From RHLJ01 sp040222455 (GTDB taxonomy: Bacteria; Bacteroidota; Rhodothermia; Balneolales; Balneolaceae): a DNA stretch of 64,000 nt. The DNA lies in the NCBI GenBank assembly GCA_040222455.1, contig JAVKDD010000025.1, forward strand, positions 124,001 through 188,000. The letters run 5' to 3'. How positions within the stretch are numbered: the stretch's first letter is position 1; the number at the start of each line of letters is the position of its first letter. The notes beneath the pieces are model-generated. The model worked only from the letters and a program-made list of their open reading frames with translations, was not told the origin of the DNA and ran no database searches. Made by a program: the position numbers and the translations under genes. This document shows positions 35,282 to 44,387 of the stretch, piece by piece.

Positions 35282-36208
35282 ATGTCACTACTACTCATTG
35301 CAAAAAATAGAGATATGAATGCCTTAAAAGAGGCGCTTCTCGAAGAAGATCCAAATCTGGATGTTGAAGTATGGCCACGTGTAGAAAATAAGGATCGGGT
35401 TACATTTGCAGTGAGTTGGAATCCCCCAGAAAAAGTACTGGGAAATTATCCAAACTTAAATGTTGTAACCTCGCTGGGTGCTGGAGTAGATCATCTATTT
35501 AAAGACAAGACTATTGCTAATTCAGTGAAGCTGGCTCGAGTTATGATTCCATCATTAAAGTCACAAATGTCGGAGTATGTTGTAAATGCCATTCAGAATT
35601 ACCGATTCCATATATCTAGGTATATGGATCAAAAGAAAGAGGGATTCTGGAGTCCACATGATCCAGTACCCAAACAAGATTGTGATGTCGGAATTTTAGG
35701 TCTGGGAGAAATAGGAACTGCTGTTGCTGCATCATTAATCGCTAATGGCTATTCAGTTGCTGGGTGGGCAAAATCCAAAAAACAAATACATGCGATTCAG
35801 AGCTTTTCGGAAAGTGATTTGGATGAGTTTTTATCTATTACAAACATCCTCGTTTGTCTTCTTCCCCTCACTCAAGAAACTTCTGGAATCCTCGAGCTCG
35901 ATCTTTTCAAAAAATTAAAACAGCCGTCTTATCTTATAAATGTTGCTCGCGGAGAGCATTTAGTTGAAGAAGATTTGATTTACGCTTTAGATACCGGAAC
36001 GCTAACTGGTGCTTGTTTAGATGTATTTGAAGAAGAACCTCTACCTAAAAATCATTTATTCTGGAATCGACCAAAAATTATGATCACTCCTCATGTAGCG
36101 TCTATCACCGATCCTAAAGAAGCTGCTAAACAGATCGTAGAGAATTATAAGCGAAGTCTTTCGGGAATGGAATTATTGAATGGAGTAGATAAGGAGAAGG
36201 GATACTAA
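35282..36208 (+). CDS. D-isomer 2-hydroxyacid dehydrogenase, GhrA-like
   Basis: 308 residues. The NAD(P)-binding glycine motif is GILGLGEIGTAVA, in the middle of the protein. Catalytic residues are in VARGEHLVEEDL (Arg), DVFEEEPLP (Glu) and MITPHVAS (His). The short N-terminal domain (MSLLLIAKNRD) and total length match GhrA, which reduces glyoxylate and hydroxypyruvate, but the substrate is not fixed by sequence. Its TAA overlaps the stop of the convergent crcB gene (CTAA). Confidence 0.85.
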   Translation: MSLLLIAKNRDMNALKEALLEEDPNLDVEVWPRVENKDRVTFAVSWNPPEKVLGNYPNLNVVTSLGAGVDHLFKDKTIANSVKLARVMIPSLKSQMSEYVVNAIQNYRFHISRYMDQKKEGFWSPHDPVPKQDCDVGILGLGEIGTAVAASLIANGYSVAGWAKSKKQIHAIQSFSESDLDEFLSITNILVCLLPLTQETSGILELDLFKKLKQPSYLINVARGEHLVEEDLIYALDTGTLTGACLDVFEEEPLPKNHLFWNRPKIMITPHVASITDPKEAAKQIVENYKRSLSGMELLNGVDKEKGY

Positions 36209-36597
36209 GAAAACAGTTTTACTAGCGAATACCCAACCCACACAAACAGTACACCTAAAAAAACCTGTCCACCAAGGTTAAGTAAAGCTGCCATCACCTC
36301 TCCTTCTTTACCTATTAGAAAAGAATCATTTACAAAGGTTGAAAACGTAGTAAAACCTCCAAGAAAGCCTACAAATATGAAGAGCCTGAGTTCTACATTC
36401 ATCCAACCTTTGAGCTCAAAAATCCCGGCAATTAATCCAATTAGAAAACAGCCCAAAATATTTACAATGAAAATCCCCAACGGAAACTGCTCTGGCTTAA
36501 AATACTCATCTACTGAGATAGATAGTAAATATCGACTGATAGCTCCGAGAAAACCTCCGGCACCAACGGCAAGTAAACTTGCTATGCTATAACGCAT
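36205..36597 (-). CDS. crcB: Fluoride efflux channel
   Basis: 130 residues, four membrane segments, standard length. Diagnostic motifs are GGFLGAISRYLLS (residues 14-26), the pore asparagine N46 (FIVNILGC) and GGFTTFSTF at 80-88. Fluc channels work as antiparallel dimers and expel fluoride. It follows ilvE by 3 bp and is probably co-transcribed with it. No fluoride riboswitch fits in the 3-bp gap. Confidence 0.95.
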   Translation of the reverse strand: MRYSIASLLAVGAGGFLGAISRYLLSISVDEYFKPEQFPLGIFIVNILGCFLIGLIAGIFELKGWMNVELRLFIFVGFLGGFTTFSTFVNDSFLIGKEGEVMAALLNLGGQVFLGVLFVWVGYSLVKLFS

Positions 36598-36600
36598 AAA

Positions 36601-37689
36601 CTAAACTTTAACAGAATGAACCCAGCCATGTCTGTCTTCTAACTTTCCATACTGGATTCCTGTGATTTCGTTAAATAGACGTTGGGCGAATTCGCCAATT
36701 TTACCACTACCGATATGAATGGTTTTGCCATTATGTTGCATTGAACCAACTGGGGAAATAACAGCAGCAGTACCAGAACCAAATACTTCTTTCAACAAAC
36801 CATTTTCGGATGCTTCAAAAACTTCATCAATTGATATTTTTCGTTCTTCAACTTTGAATCCCCATTCATCAGCAAGTTTTAAAACGGATCTACGGGTAAC
36901 ACCTGCTAATACCGAACCTGTTAGTTTAGGAGTAACTAGGGTATCACCAATTAAGAAGTGGATATTCATGGTACCTACTTCCTCAATATATTTATTCTCA
37001 ATGGCATCCAGCCAAAGTACTTGAGTATATCCTTCATCTTGGGCTTTTTTAGCTGGTAAAAAGCTTGCAGCATAATTACCGGCTGTTTTAGCCTCACCTG
37101 TTCCTCCTTTTACTGCACGAACAAATCCATCAGGTGTAGTGAGTGAAACAGGATTAAATCCTTCAGCATAATAAGCACCCACTGGTGAAGTAATGATATA
37201 ATAGCTATAAACCTCAGATACACGAGCGGCTAAATAATCGTCACTCGCAAAGATAACGGGGCGAATATACATGGCTGTTCCTGCTTTTTTAGGAATCCAT
37301 TTTTTATCGAGGCGTATAAGGTGTTCCAGAGCTGTAATAAATGTTTCGTAATCAGTTTCAGGAATGCACATTCTTCTGGCTGACTTATTAAATCGTTCGA
37401 AATGAACATCTGGACGGAAAATATTTACTGTTTTCTTATCCACATAAAAGGCTTTCATCCCTTCAAAAACAGCTTGCCCGTAATGCATTACATTTAATGC
37501 TGGTGTTATTTCGATTTTACCAAAAGGCTTAATAGATGGTTCTCCCCATGCTCCATTCTTGAATTCCATTTCAAACATGTGATCGCCGAACAATCTTCCA
37601 AATTGCAGATTATCAAAATCTACTTCTCCAATTCTACTATAGGTTGATTCTTCTATTTTTAAAGCTGGTTTTGTTAATGTCTCACTCAT
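36601..37689 (-). CDS. ilvE: Branched-chain amino-acid aminotransferase
   Basis: 362 residues, class IV PLP fold. The PLP lysine is in TGEAKTAGNYAAS near residue 200, and the phosphate-binding loop in YIEEVGTMNIHFL. LNVMHYGQAVFEGMKAF near residue 70 is typical of the eukaryote-like BCAT subgroup. It catalyses the last step of Val, Leu and Ile synthesis and the first step of their catabolism. No other ilv gene is nearby; crcB follows immediately. Confidence 0.94.
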   Translation of the reverse strand: MSETLTKPALKIEESTYSRIGEVDFDNLQFGRLFGDHMFEMEFKNGAWGEPSIKPFGKIEITPALNVMHYGQAVFEGMKAFYVDKKTVNIFRPDVHFERFNKSARRMCIPETDYETFITALEHLIRLDKKWIPKKAGTAMYIRPVIFASDDYLAARVSEVYSYYIITSPVGAYYAEGFNPVSLTTPDGFVRAVKGGTGEAKTAGNYAASFLPAKKAQDEGYTQVLWLDAIENKYIEEVGTMNIHFLIGDTLVTPKLTGSVLAGVTRRSVLKLADEWGFKVEERKISIDEVFEASENGLLKEVFGSGTAAVISPVGSMQHNGKTIHIGSGKIGEFAQRLFNEITGIQYGKLEDRHGWVHSVKV

Positions 37690-37762
37690 TAGTCTTTTTC
37701 TAGAGATTTTTTAGGTAAAATGAAGCTAAGAAAGGTAGTAATTTCCTTCCATTTCTTCAGAA

Positions 37763-40564
37763 TTATCCCGTGCTCTGCATTGCAGCGGCTATACTATTAA
37801 TATTGAGAAATATCAGTTCTGTCAATTCGGCTTTCTCTTCATCCGTTTTCACAGTATCCCATCTATTTAACAATTCAGATTGTATAATATTGAGAGGGTA
37901 AGTGAAGGGGTTTCTAAACAAAATTGACCGTTGAATTACAGGATTATGTTCGAGAATTTTCGTTGTTCCAGCAACTCCTGTTATCCCTTCAATTGCCAAT
38001 TCTAAATCTTCCATAATTTTGTTATGGAAATAATGATCTTTTGGATCGTTATAGATAATAGATGTAGCTATATGAGTTCGGGCAATTTCACGTTGAGAGT
38101 TATTCATTACCGTAAAGAAAAATCGCCACTCTTTTTGCCATCTGGTTATTATTTCTTTTCCGTCTGGATATTTTTCAAAAATAGTAGCTAATCCTTTTCC
38201 AATACCGTACCACCCTGGAACATTATACCGAACCTGAGTCCAAGCGAATACCCAAGGAATTGCTCTTAAACCATCAAAATCGAGTTTTCCTCCAGCTCCT
38301 CTAGAGACTGGTCGAGATGCAATTGGAAGTTTGCCAATGTGTTCGATCGGTGTAATTCCAGAATACCAATCCCAGAATTTTTCATCATCAATAAGATCAC
38401 GGTAAGCGCGCATGGTAGTTTGAGCTAATTCCTGCATCATATCCCATTCGTAATTGGAATCGCTTAAATAACCCGGCTTGTCTTTCTGAGCCATTGTTAC
38501 TTGAACCATTGCATTCACCAATTGCTCTAAATGTCGATGTGCAATGGATGTGAGAGAATATCTGAAAGAGATAACTTCACCTTGTTCAGTGAATCGAATT
38601 CTTCCATTATTTGCAACAGGAGGCATCGCTACAATAGCCTTGTTAGATTGTCCACCACCTCGCCCTACGGTTCCGCCTGTCCCATGAAATAAACGAAAAT
38701 CAATGCCATATTTTCGACAAACCATTCCTAAATCATACTGAGCTTTGTTTAATGCCCAATTTGCCATCCAGTAACCGCCGTCTTTATTACTATCAGAATA
38801 ACCAAGCATAATTTCCTGGAAATTGCCTCTAGCTTCAATTTGTTTTGCAAATAATTCATTTTCAAACATTTCTGCCATAATAGGGCTGCTTGCGCCTAAA
38901 TCTTCAATAGTTTCGAAAAGTGGAACTACATCCAATGAAGTTTCTACTCCATTAGTAGTAATGCTCCATAATCCTAACTCCTTAGCGATGATTAACACTT
39001 CAAGCATATCACTAACTCCATGAGTCATACTTATGATATAACTTCCAAAAGCATTTTGATCAAGTGTTATGATATCTCTGATCTCTTCAAAAACGGTCAT
39101 TACTTTATTAGCTACAACTGACCGCTCGCTCTTAAAAGGACTCAAAGGTCTCGGGTTTTGAAGTTCCTTCATCAACACTTCAATTTTTTCGGCTTCAGAA
39201 AGCTTGGTATAACCCTCCATTACTTCGCCCAAACTAAATAATTCTTCAACGGTTTCTTCATGTAACCTGCTATGTTGTCGGATATCTAAAGAGGTTAGAT
39301 GGAACCCAAAAGTTTTGGCAGTAATCAATAAATCCTGAAGTCTTCCCTGCTCACTTAATCCAACCAGATTATTCTCAATTAAACTATTTCTGATGAGCTC
39401 TAAATCTCCGATAAAATCTTCTGAAGTATATTTAGTAGCTATCTTCAGAACTTGCTCTTTATCTCTTCCTGCAGCATCCAATTGTTCCTGAATATACTGC
39501 ATCATATGGGTGAGTTTTCGGCGATACGGCTCTCTTTGGTATCTTCTTTCATACAAGTCGCTCAAAGGATTTTCCGTTTCTTCATCTCTAAGTGATAAAC
39601 GAAGCTTGTCTGAAATCTTTGTTTCTTTGTACGAAACACTCAGATATCTCCTCAAATGATCTAACTTTCTTAAATAAACTTTCAGAGCTGTTTTACGTTG
39701 CTCTAAAACAGTTCTCCAAGTAACCGATGATGTTACATTCGGATTCCCATCCCGATCACTTCCAATCCACGATCGATATTTTAACACTATGGGAATATCT
39801 CCCGACTCACCATAATAGGTTTCAAGCGCCAGTCTAATATCTCTATACAAAGTGGGTACTACATCCAAAATAGTGTGTGTAAAAAAGAATAATCCATTTT
39901 CTACTTCATCTTCGACCGACATTCTTTCTGCCCGAACTTCATCCGTCATCAAGAGCAATTTCATCTGATTTAAAATCTCTTTTTTGAGAAATCTTTTTTC
40001 ATCTTCGGTATGTAAATCACTACTAACATTTGCAATCATTTCACTGATTTCATGCTGTTTAGTGAGTACACTTCTTCGCCTTGCTTCTGTTGGATGGGCA
40101 GTAATTGTTGGCTGGATATCCATTGTTTCAAAAACTCCAATTGCTTGCTCAAGCGTATATCCCGCTTGCTTCATGCGATGTACCGCTTCCAGAATACTTT
40201 CATTTCTTGGTTTTTCCGGAGTTTCTTCAAATTCTCTTTTCCGATTTATTCGGCTGATTTCATGTTGCTCCAGCGAGTTCACTAAATGAAAAAAAGTGGT
40301 GTAAATTCTTAAATATTCTTTTATGTCTTTTCCGGGTAATTCGGCGACTAATTTACGCAGTCTCTCAAGCTCTTTTTCATCCCCCTCATCAAGTGCTTTA
40401 ATGCTATTAATGGGAAACTCTCCTAAAATCTTTATGAATTCCTCTCCAGACCGTTCACTACTCAGTTTTTCTAAAATTTGAGTGAGTGTGTTAATATTGT
40501 TTGATAGATCCTCATTGATCTTACTATTTACTGCTAATTCCTGTACGGTCGATTCCCAATGCAT
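37763..40564 (-). CDS. ppc: Phosphoenolpyruvate carboxylase
   Basis: 933 residues. Catalytic His157 lies in ITAHPTEARRRS. Other active-site stretches are WIGSDRDGNPNV, GYSDSNKDGGYWMANW and FHGTGGTVGRGGG. The C-terminus ends in the expected AAAMQSTG. It carboxylates PEP to oxaloacetate, replenishing the TCA cycle. It is 73 bp from the ilvE start on the same strand; co-transcription is possible. Confidence 0.97.
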   Translation of the reverse strand: MHWESTVQELAVNSKINEDLSNNINTLTQILEKLSSERSGEEFIKILGEFPINSIKALDEGDEKELERLRKLVAELPGKDIKEYLRIYTTFFHLVNSLEQHEISRINRKREFEETPEKPRNESILEAVHRMKQAGYTLEQAIGVFETMDIQPTITAHPTEARRRSVLTKQHEISEMIANVSSDLHTEDEKRFLKKEILNQMKLLLMTDEVRAERMSVEDEVENGLFFFTHTILDVVPTLYRDIRLALETYYGESGDIPIVLKYRSWIGSDRDGNPNVTSSVTWRTVLEQRKTALKVYLRKLDHLRRYLSVSYKETKISDKLRLSLRDEETENPLSDLYERRYQREPYRRKLTHMMQYIQEQLDAAGRDKEQVLKIATKYTSEDFIGDLELIRNSLIENNLVGLSEQGRLQDLLITAKTFGFHLTSLDIRQHSRLHEETVEELFSLGEVMEGYTKLSEAEKIEVLMKELQNPRPLSPFKSERSVVANKVMTVFEEIRDIITLDQNAFGSYIISMTHGVSDMLEVLIIAKELGLWSITTNGVETSLDVVPLFETIEDLGASSPIMAEMFENELFAKQIEARGNFQEIMLGYSDSNKDGGYWMANWALNKAQYDLGMVCRKYGIDFRLFHGTGGTVGRGGGQSNKAIVAMPPVANNGRIRFTEQGEVISFRYSLTSIAHRHLEQLVNAMVQVTMAQKDKPGYLSDSNYEWDMMQELAQTTMRAYRDLIDDEKFWDWYSGITPIEHIGKLPIASRPVSRGAGGKLDFDGLRAIPWVFAWTQVRYNVPGWYGIGKGLATIFEKYPDGKEIITRWQKEWRFFFTVMNNSQREIARTHIATSIIYNDPKDHYFHNKIMEDLELAIEGITGVAGTTKILEHNPVIQRSILFRNPFTYPLNIIQSELLNRWDTVKTDEEKAELTELIFLNINSIAAAMQSTG

Positions 40565-40756
40565 CTGCTACTTCTTTTCTTTAAGTCTTTTAATGAATGT
40601 GTGAACCTAGAATGTAACTAATAATTCTCCCTTTTTTTATTATGGGATAAATAAGTTTTTAAACTTACGAACTTCCTCTGTCATTTAATTTATCTGTTCA
40701 AATGCCTCCTACTTCAGAGGAAGACTAATTCTCCGACGTTTCTTTTTCCCAAAAAA

Positions 40757-40848
40757 TCGACTTTAGATTAGTGAGTTCAATAATTCAATGAACCCGCAAA
40801 ATATTCATAGGCGATGGGTTTTATCTAAATTTGACCATCCAAAAGTAG
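40757..40848. repeat. Decayed copy of the trxA-dnaE gap repeat
   Basis: The 332-bp gap between ppc and tag has no gene. AAATCGACTTTAGA near 40756 and GATGGGTTTT...TTGACCAT...AAAAGTAG (40813-40848) repeat the ends and words of the element at about 27883-28028, with shorter spacing and a broken hairpin. This supports a dispersed non-coding family. The remainder of the gap is presumably promoter sequence. Confidence 0.4.
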
Positions 40849-40896
40849 GAATGCTGTTTTATAGGGTATATTTTATAAGCTAATCAACAAGAAAAA

Positions 40897-41466
40897 ATGG
40901 AAGAAAAATCTCGCTGTGAATGGGCCGAAGGCCAATTCGAAGAATACATCACCTATCATGATGAGGAATGGGGAGTTCCTGTACATGATGATCGTACTCA
41001 TTTTGAGTTTTTGATATTGGAAGGCGCTCAAGCTGGATTAAGCTGGGCAACAGTATTAAAAAAACGAGAAGGATATCGAAAATCCTTTGCTAATTTTGAT
41101 CCCGACATCGTAGCAACTTTTGATGAGGAAAAATTTCAGGAGCTTCTTCAGTTTGAAGGAATAATTCGGAATAAACTAAAAGTAAGAGGTGCTGTAACTA
41201 ATGCTCAAAAATTTCTTGAGATACAAAAAGAATTTGGAAGTTTTGATGACTACATCTGGGATTTTGTAAAAAATAAGCCAATTGTAACCCATAGGAAAAG
41301 TATGAGCGAAGTTCCTGCCACTTCTCCAGAATCTGATGCGCTAAGTAAAGACCTCATAAAACGAGGATTTAAGTTCGTTGGTAGCACCATTATGTACGCC
41401 CACATGCAAGCTTGTGGACTAGTGAATGACCATACCATTGATTGTTTTAGGTATGATGAGGTTTAG
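40897..41466 (+). CDS. tag: DNA-3-methyladenine glycosylase I
   Basis: 189 residues. The structural zinc ligands of E. coli Tag are conserved: C7 and H21 (RCEWAEG, TYHDEEWG), and H179 and C183 (NDHTIDCF). Other family motifs are LEGAQAGLSWATVLKKRE and FKFVGSTIMYAHMQACG. It removes 3-methyladenine from DNA in base-excision repair. Apparently monocistronic. Confidence 0.95.
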   Translation: MEEKSRCEWAEGQFEEYITYHDEEWGVPVHDDRTHFEFLILEGAQAGLSWATVLKKREGYRKSFANFDPDIVATFDEEKFQELLQFEGIIRNKLKVRGAVTNAQKFLEIQKEFGSFDDYIWDFVKNKPIVTHRKSMSEVPATSPESDALSKDLIKRGFKFVGSTIMYAHMQACGLVNDHTIDCFRYDEV

Positions 41467-41547
41467 GGATATTTGAGTGAAAAATTCTTCCAGCTCTTAT
41501 TTTGGTAAAATGAATACAACTATTTTAAATGCACGTTACTAAAAACG

Positions 41548-42489
41548 ATGAATAAAGAGATTGTACAATATTTTTCTATTCTAATTCTTCTACTAGTTTT
41601 ATCCTGTACTCAAGCAGATAAAATTGAAAATGGAATTGGAAAACAATTTGATTACAAAGCTGGGAAATTCATTATCTCTAACTTTATAGATAACGTTGGC
41701 TCACTATTATTAATTGATGAAAGTGATTTACAAGTAACTCAAATCTCTTCACCTGATTTTGGGTATGACATGTTGCCTAGATTTTCTAGTAATGGTTCGA
41801 GAGTTTTATTCCTTCGGGTTCTACTCAAAGACCATGAACAGATTCTTGAGTATGATCTGAATTCAAAAACAACAGAACTAGTTATAGATTCTGTAAAGTT
41901 TGTTACTGACCTCGCTTATTCTAGTAATGATTCATCAGCCTACGTAATTTTGGCAAAAGAATTTGAAAACTACTCTCCAATTGCACCAAAAGGTTTCCAT
42001 AAGTCTGATCTCTATGATATCAATCTGCAAAGTCAAAAACTGATGAAACTTAGCAACGTTGAAGCTTACTCACTGCATAGTTTGTATATACCTAACCTTG
42101 GAAATAAAATATATATGACAACTGTCGGGGCTAAAAGTATTGATTATAATGGAATTACTTCATTCGATACCTATCAAAGAAAAATTGCCCCATTCCTAAT
42201 TGCTAACTCACCGAGATCTCCTGTAAAAGATTCTTTTCAACTCATCTCTCTATCTGAAGAAAAAGCGATATATGAAGCACCTTATGAAATTTATGAGCAC
42301 AACCTTGAGCAAAACATCAGCAAATTAATACTTCGTACTCCAGACAACTCACATTTTCGAACTATAAAAATTGATTCTACTGAAAACAAAATAACATTTA
42401 GTACTAGTTCGGGAAATTTCTATCATTATTTTATTAATTCAGATTCACTTCAACAGGTCAAATTTGACCGCATCTTAAATGGCGGATAA
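41548..42489 (+). CDS. Lipoprotein with TolB-like propeller features, unknown function
   Basis: 313 residues. A lipobox is visible as LVLSC with Cys20. The remainder contains repeated beta-strand pairs of WD40/TolB style, such as MLPRFSSNGSRVLFLRV, QILEYDLNSKTTEL and LYDINLQSQKLMKLS. These suggest a beta-propeller binding domain in the periplasm. I do not recognise a family. The stop is two bases from the start of the next gene, so the two form an operon. Confidence 0.65.
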   Translation: MNKEIVQYFSILILLLVLSCTQADKIENGIGKQFDYKAGKFIISNFIDNVGSLLLIDESDLQVTQISSPDFGYDMLPRFSSNGSRVLFLRVLLKDHEQILEYDLNSKTTELVIDSVKFVTDLAYSSNDSSAYVILAKEFENYSPIAPKGFHKSDLYDINLQSQKLMKLSNVEAYSLHSLYIPNLGNKIYMTTVGAKSIDYNGITSFDTYQRKIAPFLIANSPRSPVKDSFQLISLSEEKAIYEAPYEIYEHNLEQNISKLILRTPDNSHFRTIKIDSTENKITFSTSSGNFYHYFINSDSLQQVKFDRILNGG

Positions 42490-42491
42490 TT

Positions 42492-42860
42492 ATGAAAAAC
42501 TTAAAGTTCATATTTAGTTTGGCTATTTTTTTAACAATCGGTTTCTCTACTATCTTTGCTCAAGATTTAATTTGTGAACCAGTAAAAAGTCGGGGAGAAG
42601 GACATTGGCCAATTCCTGAAGATGCATTTACACGAGAAAATGCTTTAGAGAGAATTGGAAACTTGAAAGAGCTCATCGATCAACCAGTAGAATATATAGA
42701 TGATCTCGAGAGCATTGAACACAATACATTTGTGATTTTTAAGGGATACATATTAAAAAGAAGAATTATCGATACAATAGAAACTGACAGTGTTTGGATT
42801 AAAAAAATGAAAACTGACTTCTGTGACTTCCTTAAAGATGAGGCCTATTTTTCTCATTAA
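42492..42860 (+). CDS. Small secreted protein of unknown function
   Basis: 122 residues with a signal peptide (FIFSLAIFLTIGFSTIFAQ). The mature part has two cysteines (LICEPVKS and TDFCDFLKDE) that may form a disulfide, and a mixed alpha/beta pattern (FVIFKGYILKRRIIDTI). It follows the lipoprotein gene by 2 bp. No homologous family is recognised, but codon pattern, signal peptide and tight spacing argue for a real gene. Confidence 0.65.
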   Translation: MKNLKFIFSLAIFLTIGFSTIFAQDLICEPVKSRGEGHWPIPEDAFTRENALERIGNLKELIDQPVEYIDDLESIEHNTFVIFKGYILKRRIIDTIETDSVWIKKMKTDFCDFLKDEAYFSH

Positions 42861-42873
42861 AGATTGGTTCAAC

Positions 42874-42922
42874 GCGTCACGTAGCTCTGCTTCGTGATGC
42901 GTTCCCAGAAGCTCCTGCTTCT
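42874..42922. repeat. Double-hairpin intergenic element
   Basis: GCGTCACG (42874-42881) pairs with CGTGATGC (42893-42900) with one G-T pair. The next hairpin, AGAAGC-TCCT-GCTTCT (42907-42922), is perfect. The word GCGTTCCCAG between them is common to dispersed intergenic units in this superphylum. It also lies where a terminator for the preceding two-gene operon would sit, but no T-run follows. Confidence 0.4.
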
Positions 42923-43048
42923 ACTAAGACAAAGTCATAACTTACAACATTTACCTTATCTTTCGACCTCATCCCCGACTCATCTCCTTCAAAAGCAATA
43001 GAGAGCTCTGCTTTGTCAATACTTAAATGAATTCAATGATGGTTCAGG

Positions 43049-44383
43049 ATGAAGTCTTTTTTTGTTATACTCTTGCCTATGATTTCAGAACGCAATGCAT
43101 CTACCCAACAAGAAAAACTTCCTCGTAAACTCGGAGTTTGGGGACTATGGCTCCTCGTAGTTAATGGATTAATTGGCGCCGGAATATTTGGCTTACCAAG
43201 CGGTGCTTCTGCTTTGGCAGGGGAATACAGTGTTTGGATTTATGTAATTTGTGCACTTCTTATACTACCTGTAATTCTTTGTTTTGCGGAATTAGGAAGC
43301 TATTTCAGAGGTACGGGTGGACCCGTACGATATGGAACCGAAGCCTTCGGTCCGTTTATTGGATTTCAAAGTGGATGGCTGTATTACTTTGCTCGTATGA
43401 TTTCATTTTCTGCTAATTCAGTTCTCCTGGTCGAAAGTATTGGTTTTTTCTATGAACCAGCAGGGGAAGGAATTGGGCGTATTATTTCACTAGCTCTCGT
43501 CTGTGGATTCTTGACTCTTATCAATGTGCTTGGCTCAGTACAATCTATCCGTTCTCTTGCAGTATTTACAGTTGTAAAATTCTCCGTTCTAATTCTTCTG
43601 GTTTTTGGCGGACTAGTTCTTCTAGGCGCCGAGGTAATTCCAACTTTTGAAAACCCATTGCCGTCTCCAACAGATTTAGGTGCCGCTACTTTATTATTAA
43701 TTTATGCCTTTGTAGGATTTGAAGGCGGTGTGGTTCCAGCTGGTGAGTCTAAGAACCCGGAAAAAGATATGCCTAAGGCATTAATGTTAGGTTTAGGTTC
43801 AATTGTGATTCTATATATGTTTATTCAAATAGTTTCCGAAGCTGCTGTACCTGATTTAGCTACTTCAACTTCTCCTTTGTTAGATGCTTCTTCTGCTTTA
43901 TTCGGAAATATTGGAGCTATTATTCTAATGATTGGTGTAGCAACATCTGTTACTGGAAATTTAGTAAGTAATATGTTTTCTACTCCCCGACTTACCTACG
44001 CTCTTTCATTAGATAATTCTTTACCTGGGTGGTTTGGTAAGGTTCATCCAAAATTCCTAACACCTGCAAATTCTGTCTTATTCTTTGGAGTATGTACTTT
44101 TATTGGCGCAGCATTGGGCTCTTTTACTGCACTCGCCGCAATGACTGTTTTAGCAAGAGTGTTCTTTTATATCATTACATGTGCAGCTATTCCAAAACTT
44201 CGTCCACGTTTTAAGAACGAAAACACATTTACCCTAAAAGGAGGTTATTTGATTCCTATTTTGGGAATAGGGGCTTGTGTGTGGCTAATGCTGCAAGTGA
44301 GTCTTACTAATATTTGGATGACTGTAGCATTTATTGCTGTTGGCAGTATTTTATTCTGGATGGCGCGTAGAGGTGGAGATTGA
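43049..44383 (+). CDS. APC-family amino-acid permease
   Basis: 444 residues from the ATG at 43049; an ATG ten codons later (43079) is an equally reasonable start. Twelve or so hydrophobic segments are seen. The unwound TM1 motif is VNGLIGAGIFGLPSG, and TM6 contains FVGFEGGVVPAGESKNPEKD, both characteristic of APC transporters. It imports an unidentified amino acid or amine by proton coupling. Its end is 4 bp from the end of the convergent TauE gene. Confidence 0.85.
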   Translation: MKSFFVILLPMISERNASTQQEKLPRKLGVWGLWLLVVNGLIGAGIFGLPSGASALAGEYSVWIYVICALLILPVILCFAELGSYFRGTGGPVRYGTEAFGPFIGFQSGWLYYFARMISFSANSVLLVESIGFFYEPAGEGIGRIISLALVCGFLTLINVLGSVQSIRSLAVFTVVKFSVLILLVFGGLVLLGAEVIPTFENPLPSPTDLGAATLLLIYAFVGFEGGVVPAGESKNPEKDMPKALMLGLGSIVILYMFIQIVSEAAVPDLATSTSPLLDASSALFGNIGAIILMIGVATSVTGNLVSNMFSTPRLTYALSLDNSLPGWFGKVHPKFLTPANSVLFFGVCTFIGAALGSFTALAAMTVLARVFFYIITCAAIPKLRPRFKNENTFTLKGGYLIPILGIGACVWLMLQVSLTNIWMTVAFIAVGSILFWMARRGGD

Positions 44384-44387
44384 CCCT

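Noticed and set aside
36598..36600. Fluoride riboswitch before crcB
   Set aside because: The gene begins 3 bp after ilvE, leaving no room for an aptamer, and nothing similar is seen before ilvE.
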